A stretch of DNA of 64,000 nucleotides from Methanocalculus natronophilus (GCF_038751955.1 NZ_JBCEXH010000006.1:32294-96293); one strand, 5' to 3'. Numbered from the stretch's first letter, positions 55,896 to 64,000 are shown. The notes: generated from the sequence alone by a model not told the origin. Translations and numbers: made by a program.

Positions 55896-57038
55896 ATGAA
55901 AAATCCCTTCCATATCATGATCATCCCCACGCTTGGCTGCCCTTCAGACTGCGCATACTGCTGGAGTTCTGATCCATCGTCACCGGTGATGACAAGAGAC
56001 ACAATCCTTGCTATCAGGGACTGGCTCTCGGATTACCAGGAAAACCCCGTCACCATCACCTTTCACGGAGGGGAACCACTGCTTGCAGGTGCTGATTTTT
56101 ACCGGGAGGCACTCCCGGTTCTCGCAGACGGTCTTGCGCATCTCACCCCGGAATTTGCGCTCCAGTCAAACCTCTGGCTGATGACACCTGAGCTGGCGGA
56201 GGTGCTTGCCACATACAATGTTCCGATTGGATCCTCAATTGATGGTCCGGCTGATATCACCGATCTCCAGAGGGGGGACGGTTACTTTGAAAAGACGATT
56301 GCGGGATACAGAATTGCCCGCGACCATGATCTGATCGTCAGGTTCATCTGCACCTTCACCAACCGGTCTGTTGCACGGCGGGAGGAGATCTTTGACTTTT
56401 TCATGGAGAATGAATTCCCGATGAAACTCCATCCGGCACTCCCGTCGCTTCGGTCCGGGCAGCCGGATGAGTGGGCGCTCTCACCTGAAGCATATGGAGA
56501 ACTGCTCGTCTATCTCCTCGACCGGTACCTGGAGAACCTCAACCAGTCGGTTGTGATGAATATCAATGATCTCGTCAAAGCCGTCATCACCCGGCACGGG
56601 ACGGTCTGCACCTATGTGGACTGTATGGCAAACACCTTCGCAATCGGCCCGGACGGTGGGATATACCCCTGTTACCGGTTTGTCGGGATGCCGGAGTTTC
56701 TGATGGGTAATGTCGCTTGCAAACCAACAAAAGAGGACCTGCAGGAGACCCGTCCATGGAAGATGCTGCAGGAGTTCAAAAGCTATGTCGATTCAGCATG
56801 CGGCAGCTGTTCCCATATCCAGTACTGCCGTGGCGGCTGCCCCTATAATGCAATTGCACCCACGAACGGGAGAATCGAGGGTGTCGATCCCCACTGTACC
56901 GCATACAAGCGTATCTTTACAGAGATTCATGACCGGCTCAATGCCGAGATGTTTGAGACGGATTCAGTCCGTATGCGGAGACGACGGCGATCAAAGCCAG
57001 GTGTCATGGCGCTGATGCAGAAGATCATCGCTGAGTGA
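55896..57038 (+). CDS. Radical SAM/SPASM peptide-modifying enzyme
   Basis: A 380-residue enzyme with CxxxCxxC at C15, C19, C22 (PTLGCPSDCAYCW), GGEP at 58-61, and a C-terminal SPASM region with Cys at 238, 243, 259, 302, 305, 311, 315 and 334, enough for two auxiliary clusters. Such proteins install thioether or carbon links in small peptides. It resembles what I recall as the Mhun_1560 group of methanogen peptide-modifying enzymes (recall, not verified). Start is the ATG 55896; an in-frame upstream GTG (55800) lies inside the peptide ORF in another frame. The peptide ORF precedes it; no exporter or protease is adjacent. Confidence 0.9.
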   Translation: MKNPFHIMIIPTLGCPSDCAYCWSSDPSSPVMTRDTILAIRDWLSDYQENPVTITFHGGEPLLAGADFYREALPVLADGLAHLTPEFALQSNLWLMTPELAEVLATYNVPIGSSIDGPADITDLQRGDGYFEKTIAGYRIARDHDLIVRFICTFTNRSVARREEIFDFFMENEFPMKLHPALPSLRSGQPDEWALSPEAYGELLVYLLDRYLENLNQSVVMNINDLVKAVITRHGTVCTYVDCMANTFAIGPDGGIYPCYRFVGMPEFLMGNVACKPTKEDLQETRPWKMLQEFKSYVDSACGSCSHIQYCRGGCPYNAIAPTNGRIEGVDPHCTAYKRIFTEIHDRLNAEMFETDSVRMRRRRRSKPGVMALMQKIIAE

Positions 57039-57040
57039 CC

Positions 57041-57055
57041 TTTTTTTTAAAAAAA
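57041..57055 (+). terminator. Oligo-T/oligo-A bidirectional terminator
   Basis: Eight T (57041-57048) begin three bases after the radical SAM stop, followed by seven A (57049-57055) that read as T7 for the convergent antiporter operon. On the minus side a perfect 10-base inverted repeat (57061-57090, GGATATACGG / CCGTATATCC, 10-base loop holding the antiporter stop codon) precedes the T7, giving a hairpin-plus-T signal. Confidence 0.75.
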
Positions 57056-57074
57056 CAAACGGATATACGGCAGA

Positions 57075-58565
57075 TTATGGCCGTATATCCACCAGTATCT
57101 CTGAAACGGCAATCTCGATGAGATCAAAGAACGGGAGTGCCGGGAAGAAGAAGATCATAACCGAGATGACTGTTGTGATGATGATTGGAACAAGCATAAA
57201 GAGCGGGGGCTCAGCCACACCTTCAAGAGCAGACTCATCGTCTGGCATATCCAGAACCATCGTGTAGATGACCGGGAAGAAATATGCGGCATTCAGAACG
57301 GCACTTGCGATGATGACCAGCAGGAGGATGGCCATCCCGCCTTCGACTGCGCCAAGTGCCAGGTAGATTTTGCTGATTACCCCTGCCATCGGAGGTATGC
57401 CGCAGATGCCGATTGCAGCAAAGGCAAACATCAGGCAGGTAATGGGCATCTTCTTCCCGATACCTTTCATATCAGAGATATATTCCCTGCCTGCGGAAAC
57501 GATCACCGCTCCCGCAACAAAGAAGAGGGTGATCTTCAGGAAGGCGTGGATCGGAATATGTGCCATTGCCCCGATCATACCGGCAACAGAGAGCATCGCA
57601 ACACCAAGGAGGATGTAGGAGAGCTGGCTCACTGTTGAGTAGGCAAGCCGCAGTTTAAGGTTATCCTCCATGAGAGCAAAGAGCGATGCGACGATGATGG
57701 TAAAGGAGGCGATCACCGCAAGCAGGATGCCAAGGCCAAGTGTCTCCATCAGCTCAAGCCCAAATACCCATCCTGCCATCCTGACGATGCCAAAGACCCC
57801 GGCAGTGACGACGGCAACCGCATGGAGAAACGCGGAGACCGGTGTCGGGGCAACCATCGCTGCGGGGAGCCATGCATGGATCGGCATCCAGGCAGCCTTC
57901 ACAAACCCGACCATGAAGAGGAGGAAGAGGATCTGCAGGGTGAGTGCGGGTGCAGCCCCGGCAAGGAATCCGCCGGGGACAAACCCGGTTGTTCCTGTCA
58001 ACAGGTAGGTCATGATGACCGCAGCCAGAAGGAAGATACCCCCGATCAAAAGGTATGCGAGGTACTTCCTCCCCTCTTTCATTGCCTTTTCCGTCTCAAC
58101 GTGGACGACGAGCGGGTAGGTGATGATCGTCAGGATCTCATAGAATATGAAGAGCGTCAGGAGATTAGCCGAGAAGGCTATACCGACTGCTGCGGCGATG
58201 GCAACTGCGAAACAGAAGAAGAACCTGGTCTGCGCATGCTCGTTCTTTGCCCGCATATACCCGATTGCATAGAATGAATTGAGGAGCCAGAGGAGGGCGG
58301 CAGTGAAGGCAAAGAGCATTCCAAATGCATCCACCTTCAGCACGAGATCGCCGCCCGGCACCATCGGAACAATCAGGAGTGTGATCTTTTCTCCTGAAAG
58401 AATCGCAGGCAGCATTGCGGCAACTGTTCCAAACATTGCAGTGGCAGAGGCTATTGTCACGCCATCCCGGATATTTGGGTATCTTCCGAGGAGCGGGATG
58501 AGAATAGCTGCAATAAGCGGTATTGTGAGTGCAACAGCCGGGAGAACGCTTATGATACCCTCCAT
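57075..58565 (-). CDS. Antiporter subunit, NuoL/MrpA-like
   Basis: A 496-residue, 14-helix proton-pumping-type subunit. Glu in LFIFYEILTIITYPL, Lys in FVKAAWMPIHAWLP with APTPVSAFLHA, and Lys in IHAFLKITLFFVAGA are in place. VTAGVFGIVRMAG replaces the MrpD-type Lys, as in NuoL. Last gene of the operon; terminates at the hairpin described above. Start overlaps the previous stop (single base). Confidence 0.9.
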   Translation of the reverse strand: MEGIISVLPAVALTIPLIAAILIPLLGRYPNIRDGVTIASATAMFGTVAAMLPAILSGEKITLLIVPMVPGGDLVLKVDAFGMLFAFTAALLWLLNSFYAIGYMRAKNEHAQTRFFFCFAVAIAAAVGIAFSANLLTLFIFYEILTIITYPLVVHVETEKAMKEGRKYLAYLLIGGIFLLAAVIMTYLLTGTTGFVPGGFLAGAAPALTLQILFLLFMVGFVKAAWMPIHAWLPAAMVAPTPVSAFLHAVAVVTAGVFGIVRMAGWVFGLELMETLGLGILLAVIASFTIIVASLFALMEDNLKLRLAYSTVSQLSYILLGVAMLSVAGMIGAMAHIPIHAFLKITLFFVAGAVIVSAGREYISDMKGIGKKMPITCLMFAFAAIGICGIPPMAGVISKIYLALGAVEGGMAILLLVIIASAVLNAAYFFPVIYTMVLDMPDDESALEGVAEPPLFMLVPIIITTVISVMIFFFPALPFFDLIEIAVSEILVDIRP

Positions 58566-60070
58566 CAGGCACCTCCAAGGAGCAGTGCTGCTGCCGGGCC
58601 GACGATGCCCATCACCGGCTCGATACAGATGCCGAGGAAGAGGCAGAGGAGGGCAAGGGAGACCATTGGTGCGAGCATCGAGACCGGTACCTCACGCCCC
58701 AAAAACGCAGGTTGCGGTGCATGATCTCCATGATCCCCGCCTGCAAAATAGGCGATCTCAATGAAACGCCAGATATAGACGACCGCAAGCAGGCTTCCGG
58801 CAAGGAGGATTGCGGCATATAGCCAGAGCCCGGCATCCAGTGCCCCGAGTACCAGGTAGTATTTGCTCATGAACCCGATTGTCGGAGGAATCCCAATCAT
58901 CGAAGCTCCGGCCAGGGCAAATGCCGCACATGAGATCGGCATCCGGGTGGCGATCCCCTTCATATCGCTGAGCCGGGATGTCCCTGCCTGGTAGATGATT
59001 GCCCCGGCAACCATGAAGAGGCAGCCTTTCATCACGGCGTGGCCGAGGATATGCAGAAGACCGCCTTCAAGTGCGATCAGGTTCGCAACTCCAAGAGCGA
59101 ACATAATATACCCGACCTGGCTGACGCTGGAGTAGGCAAGAAGCCTCTTCAGATCGGTCTGTGCAATCGCAAGTACTGCTCCTGCGATGATCGCAATTGT
59201 CGAAACAATCAGGATAAAGTCGGTTATCGGGAAGCTTTCGATAATATAGGATGGTGTAAAGACGGAGAAGAGCATCCTGAAGAGGGCATAGATACTGACT
59301 TTTGCCATCACGGTTGAGATGAGAACAGTCACTGCGGACGGGGCTTCCGTATATGCATCGGGGAGCCAGAGATGAAGCGGGAAGAAGGCTGCTTTAATCG
59401 AGAACCCGATGATCATAAAGAGGAAGGCTGCATGAACGGTGGAGAGCTCATAGGATGCAGGGAGGAGAACCGCAAGCTCTGCCATATTCAGTGTGCCCGT
59501 GGTGACATAGAGATTGCCGATGCCAAGAAGGATAAAACCGGCTGCAATCGATCCGAGGACGAGATAGTTGAATGCCGCGACATACGAGTACGATCGCCTT
59601 GAGGTTGCTATCAGGGCATAGGCGGCAATCGAGGAGATCTCAAGGAAGACGTAGAGGTTGAAGATATCGCCTGTGATCGTCATCCCGATGAGGCCGATTA
59701 TGAGGAGCTGCAGCAGAACATAGAACGAGACGGTCTTTTCATATGGAACCTCTTTTTCGATGCTCTTCTTCAGGTAGATGACAGATGCAAGGGCGAGGAA
59801 CATGATGGTTACCAGGATGAACCCGCTGAAGGAATCGATAACGAGTTCGATACCAAGCGGAGGCAGCCATCCACCCACATAATACCGGACTGTGCCTTCA
59901 TTCATCACCCTTGTAAGCAGGAGCACCGAGACAACAAACTGGAAGATGATCGTCAGCAGTACAATTCCATAGCAGACAGACCGGTTATACCATCCCGCAC
60001 CAAGGACAAGGAGCGTTGCAAGCATTGAGAGGATAACAAGGAGTATTGGAAGCTGGTCCAGAAGCATCAT
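58565..60070 (-). CDS. mnhD: Antiporter subunit, MrpD-like
   Basis: A 501-residue proton-conducting subunit. Glu in LYVFLEISSIAAYALI, Lys in IKAAFFPLHLWLPDAYTEAPSAV, Lys in STVMAKVSIYALFRM and Lys in HAVMKGCLFMVAGA are present. It is distinct from its neighbour, so the operon has two core pumping subunits. Overlaps the downstream start and the mnhC stop by four bases. Confidence 0.92.
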   Translation of the reverse strand: MMLLDQLPILLVILSMLATLLVLGAGWYNRSVCYGIVLLTIIFQFVVSVLLLTRVMNEGTVRYYVGGWLPPLGIELVIDSFSGFILVTIMFLALASVIYLKKSIEKEVPYEKTVSFYVLLQLLIIGLIGMTITGDIFNLYVFLEISSIAAYALIATSRRSYSYVAAFNYLVLGSIAAGFILLGIGNLYVTTGTLNMAELAVLLPASYELSTVHAAFLFMIIGFSIKAAFFPLHLWLPDAYTEAPSAVTVLISTVMAKVSIYALFRMLFSVFTPSYIIESFPITDFILIVSTIAIIAGAVLAIAQTDLKRLLAYSSVSQVGYIMFALGVANLIALEGGLLHILGHAVMKGCLFMVAGAIIYQAGTSRLSDMKGIATRMPISCAAFALAGASMIGIPPTIGFMSKYYLVLGALDAGLWLYAAILLAGSLLAVVYIWRFIEIAYFAGGDHGDHAPQPAFLGREVPVSMLAPMVSLALLCLFLGICIEPVMGIVGPAAALLLGGA

Positions 60071-60444
60071 CTCTCTCTCACCGCCTGCACCAGCTCATCT
60101 GTCTCGATTGTTCCATATACTTCAAATATCCTGATGATCAGCGACAGTGCAACGGCTGTGATGCTCACGCCAACGACAATCGCAGTCAGGATGAGGACAT
60201 GCGGCAGCGGGTTCACATAGAGCGCCGCTGCTCCCTCAGGCAGGTAGATTGGCGCAGTACCGCCCCGGACCTCTGCAAATGAGATGTAGAAGAGATAGAT
60301 CGCCGTCTGGAAGATGTTGAGCCCTATGATCTTCTTCACCAGGTTCTGTTTTGCGATGATGGCATACAGCCCGATCAGCATCAGGATGATCGCCATCCAG
60401 TAGTTGTAGCGGGAGAAGAAGACATCCGGAATGAACTCGATCAT
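60067..60444 (-). CDS. mnhC: Antiporter subunit MrpC (NuoK-like)
   Basis: A 125-residue three-helix protein. NYWMAIILMLIGLYAIIAKQNLVKKIIGLNIFQTAIYLFYI and PLPHVLILTAIVVGVSITAVALSLIIRI match MnhC/NuoK. The helix-2 Glu of NuoK is replaced in this group by polar residues. Four-base overlaps with both neighbours. Confidence 0.93.
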   Translation of the reverse strand: MIEFIPDVFFSRYNYWMAIILMLIGLYAIIAKQNLVKKIIGLNIFQTAIYLFYISFAEVRGGTAPIYLPEGAAALYVNPLPHVLILTAIVVGVSITAVALSLIIRIFEVYGTIETDELVQAVRER

Positions 60445-60872
60445 GATGAGTCACCCCCGGTATCGGTCATGTAATAGACAATTGAGATCATCACTGCCAT
60501 CACGGTGATGCCGATGCCTGCCTCAACAATATCGATCAGGATGCCATGAAGGTGGGGGATGCCGGACGCCTCCTCGATGACTGCCAGTTCGAGGAAATTT
60601 CCCGCATACAGGAGGGAGAGCAGCCCAATTGCTGCATAGATACAGATACCGATGATTGAAGCATACATGATCCCCCGGTTCCCAAAACGTGCCCTGACAT
60701 CGGGAAGGCCAAATGCAATAACCATCAGGATAAATGCCGCCGCAAAGGCGACACCGCCCTGGAAACCGCCTCCGGCACCGGAAGCCCCGTGCACGATGAC
60801 ATAGAGGCCAAACACCTGGATGAATGGAACCATCAGGCGTGTTACCGTCCTGATGACGACGTTCTCCCTCAT
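60441..60872 (-). CDS. mnhB: Antiporter subunit MrpB
   Basis: A 143-residue four-helix protein with the MnhB core IQVFGLYVIVHGASGAGGGFQGGVAFAAAFILMVIAFG and the second half IDIVEAGIGITVMAVMISIVYYMTD. The GxxGGFQGG motif is the family hallmark. Confidence 0.94.
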   Translation of the reverse strand: MRENVVIRTVTRLMVPFIQVFGLYVIVHGASGAGGGFQGGVAFAAAFILMVIAFGLPDVRARFGNRGIMYASIIGICIYAAIGLLSLLYAGNFLELAVIEEASGIPHLHGILIDIVEAGIGITVMAVMISIVYYMTDTGGDSS

Positions 60873-61144
60873 AGGCGCCCACCCCGGCCGAGGAGAAGTA
60901 TCACGGCAATTCCTGCAGTAAAGATGACCACCACCTCTCCAAGGGTGTCAAAGCCACGGTAGCTGACCAGTATCGCGGTGACGATGTTTGCAATCCCGGT
61001 ATCCTCGTATGTCCGCTCAACAAAGAGCTGGCCGGTATATGCTGTTGCCGGGGAATTTGGATCGCCAAATGCAGGCATATCCTCTACCGCCCAGAAGAGG
61101 ATAATGCCGATGAACAATACCGCGATGAGAGCTTTTGTCTTCAA
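60869..61144 (-). CDS. Antiporter subunit MbhE-like (C-terminal MrpA domain)
   Basis: A 91-residue two-helix protein equivalent to the C-terminal part of MrpA, separate here as in hydrogenase-linked Mbh/Mrp units. It has YTGQLFVERTYEDTGIANIVTAILVSYRGFDTLGEVVVIF, where GFDTLGE is the family signature. Confidence 0.88.
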   Translation of the reverse strand: MKTKALIAVLFIGIILFWAVEDMPAFGDPNSPATAYTGQLFVERTYEDTGIANIVTAILVSYRGFDTLGEVVVIFTAGIAVILLLGRGGRL

Positions 61145-61386
61145 TCTGATGAACTCCTTTTCGTTCGTGCGATGGTGGCAATAAAGAGGACGGTGGTGAT
61201 CCCGGCACCAACAGCTGCCTCGGTAAATGCCACATCAACTGCATTCATCTCCGCCCACAGGATGGTCATGAAGAGCGAGTATGCTGCAAAGATGATCGTT
61301 GCATGGAGGAGATCCCGGACAGTGATCGCTGCTGCTGCACAGAGGATCATGAAGAGGAGGAGGGCAAAATCAAGCTCCCAGATCAT
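61141..61386 (-). CDS. Antiporter subunit MbhD-like (DUF4040)
   Basis: An 81-residue three-helix protein: LLFMILCAAAAITVRDLLHATIIFAAYSLFMTILWAEMNAVDVAFTEAAVGAGITTVLFIATI. A-E-x-x-x-V-D-V-A-F-T-E-A-A-V-G is the DUF4040/MbhD signature. Four-base overlaps with neighbours. Confidence 0.9.
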   Translation of the reverse strand: MIWELDFALLLFMILCAAAAITVRDLLHATIIFAAYSLFMTILWAEMNAVDVAFTEAAVGAGITTVLFIATIARTKRSSSD

Positions 61387-61706
61387 CGCCGCTCATCCCC
61401 CTTCTTCCAGGGTACAACTCCGCGGGCATGGGCGGCATTGACGAGTGCATGGACAGCTGTCGGTGACGAGATGAAGATGAAGAGCACCAGGAGCAGGAGC
61501 TTCACTGCAATCAGGGAGAAACCCTCATACAGCATGAACCCGATCAGCATCATCCCTTCGCCAAGGGTATCGCACTTGCCGCTTGCATGGGCACGGGTAT
61601 AGAAATCCGGAAGCCTGACAAGGCCGACTGCACCCACAACCATGAAGAAGAGGCCGATGATGATGAAGGCGAGCGAGAGCGTATTGATGATCGTCAGCAC
61701 AGGCAT
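61383..61706 (-). CDS. mnhG: Antiporter subunit MrpG
   Basis: A 107-residue three-helix protein. GAVGLVRLPDFYTRAHASGKCDTLGEG is the MnhG signature; the rest is hydrophobic with a charged tail. Overlaps mnhF by 13 bases. Confidence 0.95.
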   Translation of the reverse strand: MPVLTIINTLSLAFIIIGLFFMVVGAVGLVRLPDFYTRAHASGKCDTLGEGMMLIGFMLYEGFSLIAVKLLLLVLFIFISSPTAVHALVNAAHARGVVPWKKGDERR

Positions 61707-61957
61707 CCCCTCTTGAGGTACTTTGCTATTGCAATCGTTGCGATGAAGTTGATCATCGCATAGATGATCGCGATATCCAGAAATATCGGCCTCTCATAAA
61801 TAAAGCCGATTAAGACCAGGAGAACGATCGTCTTGGTACCGATGGTGTTGACCGCAATCAGGCGGTTCTCTACCCCGGGTCCTGCAAGCACCCGGTAGAG
61901 GCAGAGGAAGACCGTCAGGATCAGGATGATCATACTGGCATAAAAAATGTCATACAT
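61694..61957 (-). CDS. mnhF: Antiporter subunit MrpF
   Basis: An 87-residue protein with three membrane segments. GPGVENRLIAVNTIGTKTIVLLVLIG matches MnhF, in which the Asp of the usual G-P-x-x-x-D-R reads Asn here. Start overlaps the mnhE stop (TGATG). Confidence 0.93.
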   Translation of the reverse strand: MYDIFYASMIILILTVFLCLYRVLAGPGVENRLIAVNTIGTKTIVLLVLIGFIYERPIFLDIAIIYAMINFIATIAIAKYLKRGCLC

Positions 61958-62472
61958 CAGTTCTCACCAAAAATCCGTGCCAGGTTATTCTGAATATCCT
62001 TCTCCTGGTGGAGTTCTCTCTCTGAAGATTCCAGCACCAGTGCGTGAACGACATATCTCCCGTACCTGACATCGACTGTGACTGTTCCCGGTGTCAGGGT
62101 CATCGCATTTGCAAATGCCGTCCTCAGGACGTCGTTATAGAAATCTGTCTGTAGCGTGATCATCCCCGGATCGATCGGCATCTTCGGGTGGAGGATCCGG
62201 TATGCCACATCGATGTTGGCAACCAGGATGGCCACAAAAAGTTTCGGGATATAGAGGACAAACCTGATGAAGGATACAGCAGACTCCTGGAACTGTGCAT
62301 CAGATCGGAGGAGAAGGTCTCCTGATATGAGCGTCACAATCACACAGCAGATGATCCCGGCTATGATATAGAATGGTTCAAGATAGCCGGAGAGGATATA
62401 CCAGAAGAGCAGCAGGATGGAGAAGGTTACAATCATGTTGCCAATAGATCCTGGATCTCGTCCCTTTCCCAT
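61957..62472 (-). CDS. mnhE: Antiporter subunit MrpE
   Basis: A 171-residue protein with two N-terminal membrane segments (about 14-50) and a C-terminal soluble domain (TLTPGTVTVDVRYGRYVVHALV). The ATG at 62470-62472 has GGAGG seven bases upstream, giving a strong start; an in-frame ATG 30 bases further up is less likely. First gene of the nine-gene operon E-F-G-MbhD-MbhE-B-C-D-NuoL. Confidence 0.93.
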   Translation of the reverse strand: MGKGRDPGSIGNMIVTFSILLLFWYILSGYLEPFYIIAGIICCVIVTLISGDLLLRSDAQFQESAVSFIRFVLYIPKLFVAILVANIDVAYRILHPKMPIDPGMITLQTDFYNDVLRTAFANAMTLTPGTVTVDVRYGRYVVHALVLESSERELHQEKDIQNNLARIFGEN

Positions 62473-62562
62473 ATCTTGTCCTCCGGTAAAACTGAATTGC
62501 ATAATTTTGGTAGGTGGAATTTATAAACCTGTGTTCCTCATTCTCTGCTGGTGAGAAAAGAG

Positions 62563-63042
62563 GTGAGTACAGTTACGACCCAGAAGGGAGTCCCCGGAAT
62601 TCTCCGTCCATTCAAGGAATACCTGGCAGGTAAGCAGCTTGATCCGGGATCGCAGGTTGTCTATTACGGCTGTGTCGGTACATGCACGCCGTTTGTTGAG
62701 CTCCTCGCATATGCAACACGGGATATGGATATCCACCAGGTGTATGTCCCCCTCCTTGACGAGGGAGGAGCCCGCCTGCTGAAGAATGTGCCCGGAGTCG
62801 GCATCCAGGCAGGGGAGCGGGTCAGTGTGAAGCCGGCTATCATCGTCCTGATGGGAGGGTTGTCCATGCCGGGTGTTCCTGTTCTATCCGATGAGGCAAA
62901 GGCGGTTGTACAGAGGCATGGCGTCCCGGTTGTGGGCATCTGCTTCATGAACATGTTTGAGCGGCAGGGGTGGAGTAGCGAGATCCCCTTTGAACTGCTG
63001 ATCGACGCAACAATCGACCCGGTAAAGATAATAAAACCCTGA
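62563..63042 (+). CDS. DUF2124 family protein
   Basis: A 159-residue protein of a methanogen family of unknown function. VYYGCVGTCTPFVELLAYATRD, VVLMGGLSMPGVPVLSDEAKAVV and VVGICFMNMFERQGW are the conserved parts, including several Cys. Start: GTG at 62563 with GGTGA eight bases upstream; an in-frame GTG at 62551 lies within that site and is less likely. Divergent from mnhE. Confidence 0.8.
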   Translation: MSTVTTQKGVPGILRPFKEYLAGKQLDPGSQVVYYGCVGTCTPFVELLAYATRDMDIHQVYVPLLDEGGARLLKNVPGVGIQAGERVSVKPAIIVLMGGLSMPGVPVLSDEAKAVVQRHGVPVVGICFMNMFERQGWSSEIPFELLIDATIDPVKIIKP

Positions 63043-63110
63043 AGAGACAGGCATCATCATCTCCCTCTCGTGGATTAATTGTTCCAAACCTATTTTGCCA
63101 GATGCACCCC

Positions 63111-63914
63111 TCATGCATATCCAGGGGGTGCTCCATCATCTTTTTTGTTCACAAACCTGCTTGCAAATGACCGTATATCATCTTCATATCGTGCAATCAG
63201 TTCGGGATCAAATGCTTCGGCAGGGAGTTTTGTCGCCTCTTTCATCATGATCAGGGTTAGCTGAAAGAGCGACTCCGGTGTCATCTGCAGATGCATATCC
63301 GTGCCATTATAGAGTGCCATTTGGAGTTCAGTCATCCAGTAGAGATCACCTTCACGCCGGTAGGTGTTGATGTCGGCAGTGAACCAGTCCTCATCAAGCA
63401 CACCGACAGAGAGGGCATACGCCTCCTGAATCCGGCCTCCATACAGGGCTGTCAGATGCTTCAGAGCCGATATGGCGGACTGCTCGTCTTTTTCATCATC
63501 ATCTACATGTTTCTGGAGATCGTCAAAGAACGGAGCGGCGTTGATATGGCAGGCTGTCGCAACGATCATCGTTGCATTATGCCCAAGAACCATCGTCAGG
63601 GCATTGACGATCCGGGAGAATGTCCGGCGATCGGTTGCATCCACGAGATGATACTCGAATATATCGCGTATCTGTTCAACCAGACCCGGATTTTTATGAA
63701 TCATCTCGCCAAAGACCCTGATATCGCGGATGAATTCTTCAGGTACGGTTCCCTCTTCCTTCTCTTCAGCTGGTTCGCCAAAGAGATCTGTTGTGCCGGA
63801 CGTGGTCCCGTTTGTATCAGTATGCGGGGAATTGGCGGCATCCCCGGATTCATTGGATTCGGTAGCAGCCGGTATCTCATCCCGAACCGGATCGTCGATC
63901 AGTTCATCTGCCAT
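63111..63914 (-). CDS. Unknown protein with acidic low-complexity N-terminus
   Basis: A 267-residue protein. The first about 60 residues are rich in Asp, Glu, Thr and Ser (SNESGDAANSPHTDTNGTTSGTT), probably disordered. The rest is helical, with FIRDIRVFGEMIHKNPGLVEQIRDIFEYHLVD, RTFSRIVNALTMVLGHNATMIVATACHINAAPFF and QLTLIMMKEATKLPAEAFDPELIARYEDDIRSF. I do not recognise the family. Expressed away from its neighbour by a convergent arrangement with DUF2124. Confidence 0.7.
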   Translation of the reverse strand: MADELIDDPVRDEIPAATESNESGDAANSPHTDTNGTTSGTTDLFGEPAEEKEEGTVPEEFIRDIRVFGEMIHKNPGLVEQIRDIFEYHLVDATDRRTFSRIVNALTMVLGHNATMIVATACHINAAPFFDDLQKHVDDDEKDEQSAISALKHLTALYGGRIQEAYALSVGVLDEDWFTADINTYRREGDLYWMTELQMALYNGTDMHLQMTPESLFQLTLIMMKEATKLPAEAFDPELIARYEDDIRSFASRFVNKKDDGAPPGYA

Positions 63915-63969
63915 CTTCTGGTAATGTTGGATTCAGAAAGCATAAACCCTGAACTCCCGGAAAACGTAG

Positions 63970-64000
63970 TCACATGATTTCAAGTGCTTCAATAATGAGC
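63970..64000 (-). CDS. Possible C-terminal end of a minus-strand gene
   Basis: On minus, the frame LIIEALEIM ends at a TGA (63970-63972), giving a plausible protein end running off the right edge. On plus, an ATG at 63974 could start a different gene. Too short to decide. Confidence 0.25.
   Translation of the reverse strand, partial: LIIEALEIM

Noticed and set aside
55727..56002. 91-codon minus-strand frame across the peptide ORF
   Set aside because: Overlaps the certain radical SAM gene start, has no recognisable sequence and no start signals.
1..64000. CRISPR arrays, insertion sequences, prophage or integrase genes
   Set aside because: No regularly spaced repeats, transposase, integrase or terminal inverted repeats with a gene were found by reading.

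Overview
The window reads as a chromosomal segment of a methanogenic archaeon, most likely of the order Methanomicrobiales. The evidence is a set of archaeal information-processing genes (aIF2 gamma, RNA polymerase subunits Rpo7 and Spt4, Kae1-Bud32 fusion, aRF1, aEF-2, uS12, uS7, eS24, eS27, eL40) together with methanogen-linked genes: O-phosphoseryl-tRNA synthetase, DUF2098 and DUF2124 proteins, NikR, a form III RuBisCO, a sulfide-type Thi4 and a preQ0/archaeosine pathway. Genes are dense, many joined by ATGA or TGATG stop-start overlaps, and most lie on the minus strand. I see no rRNA, CRISPR array, insertion sequence or prophage; one tRNA (Gly, TCC) is present.

Layout. 1-2000: a partial cache-type lipoprotein, tRNA-Gly, HtpX protease. 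2000-3460: thiazole synthase Thi4 and a Bles03-like protein. 3480-9200 (minus): a translation/transcription block (eL40, XTP pyrophosphatase, Kae1-Bud32, eS27, eS24, dephospho-CoA kinase, Spt4, Rpo7, PIN protein, aIF2 gamma). 9400-11210: NikR, DUF2098, histone-deacetylase-like enzyme. 11330-20440 (minus): UDP-GlcNAc synthesis genes (GlmM, two nucleotidyltransferases, GlmS), downstream of SufC-SufB, isoaspartyl methyltransferase, a cyclase-family hydrolase and an unknown protein. 20885-31500 (minus): an alpha-glucan (glycogen) storage and breakdown cassette: a GH57-like protein with an altered nucleophile, glycogen synthase-like GT, branching enzyme, second GH57, 4-alpha-glucanotransferase and glucan phosphorylase. 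32480-35820: a two-gene nuclease/helicase unit resembling bacterial MrfAB. 35785-43500 (minus): SepRS, TYW1, ArgRS, aRF1, Nudix hydrolase, then QueC-QueE-QueD. 43668-48290 (plus): uS12-uS7-EF2 and RuBisCO. 48290-51440: a GC-rich intergenic region that folds into an elaborate RNA, then small membrane and cysteine-cluster genes. 51511-62472: two large antiporter-like subunits and a nine-gene Mrp/Mbh-type cation/proton antiporter operon, interrupted by an oppositely oriented radical SAM/SPASM maturase. 62563-64000: DUF2124, an acidic-tailed unknown protein and a gene fragment.

The two most interesting items are (i) a 30-codon cysteine-rich ORF directly upstream of the radical SAM/SPASM enzyme at 55774-57038, which looks like a precursor peptide plus maturase, and (ii) the structured, probably plus-strand RNA at about 48324-48589, whose stems contain three G-U wobbles only on that strand and which I cannot assign to a known family. 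The MrfAB-like pair and the degenerate GH57 in the glucan cassette are also worth follow-up.
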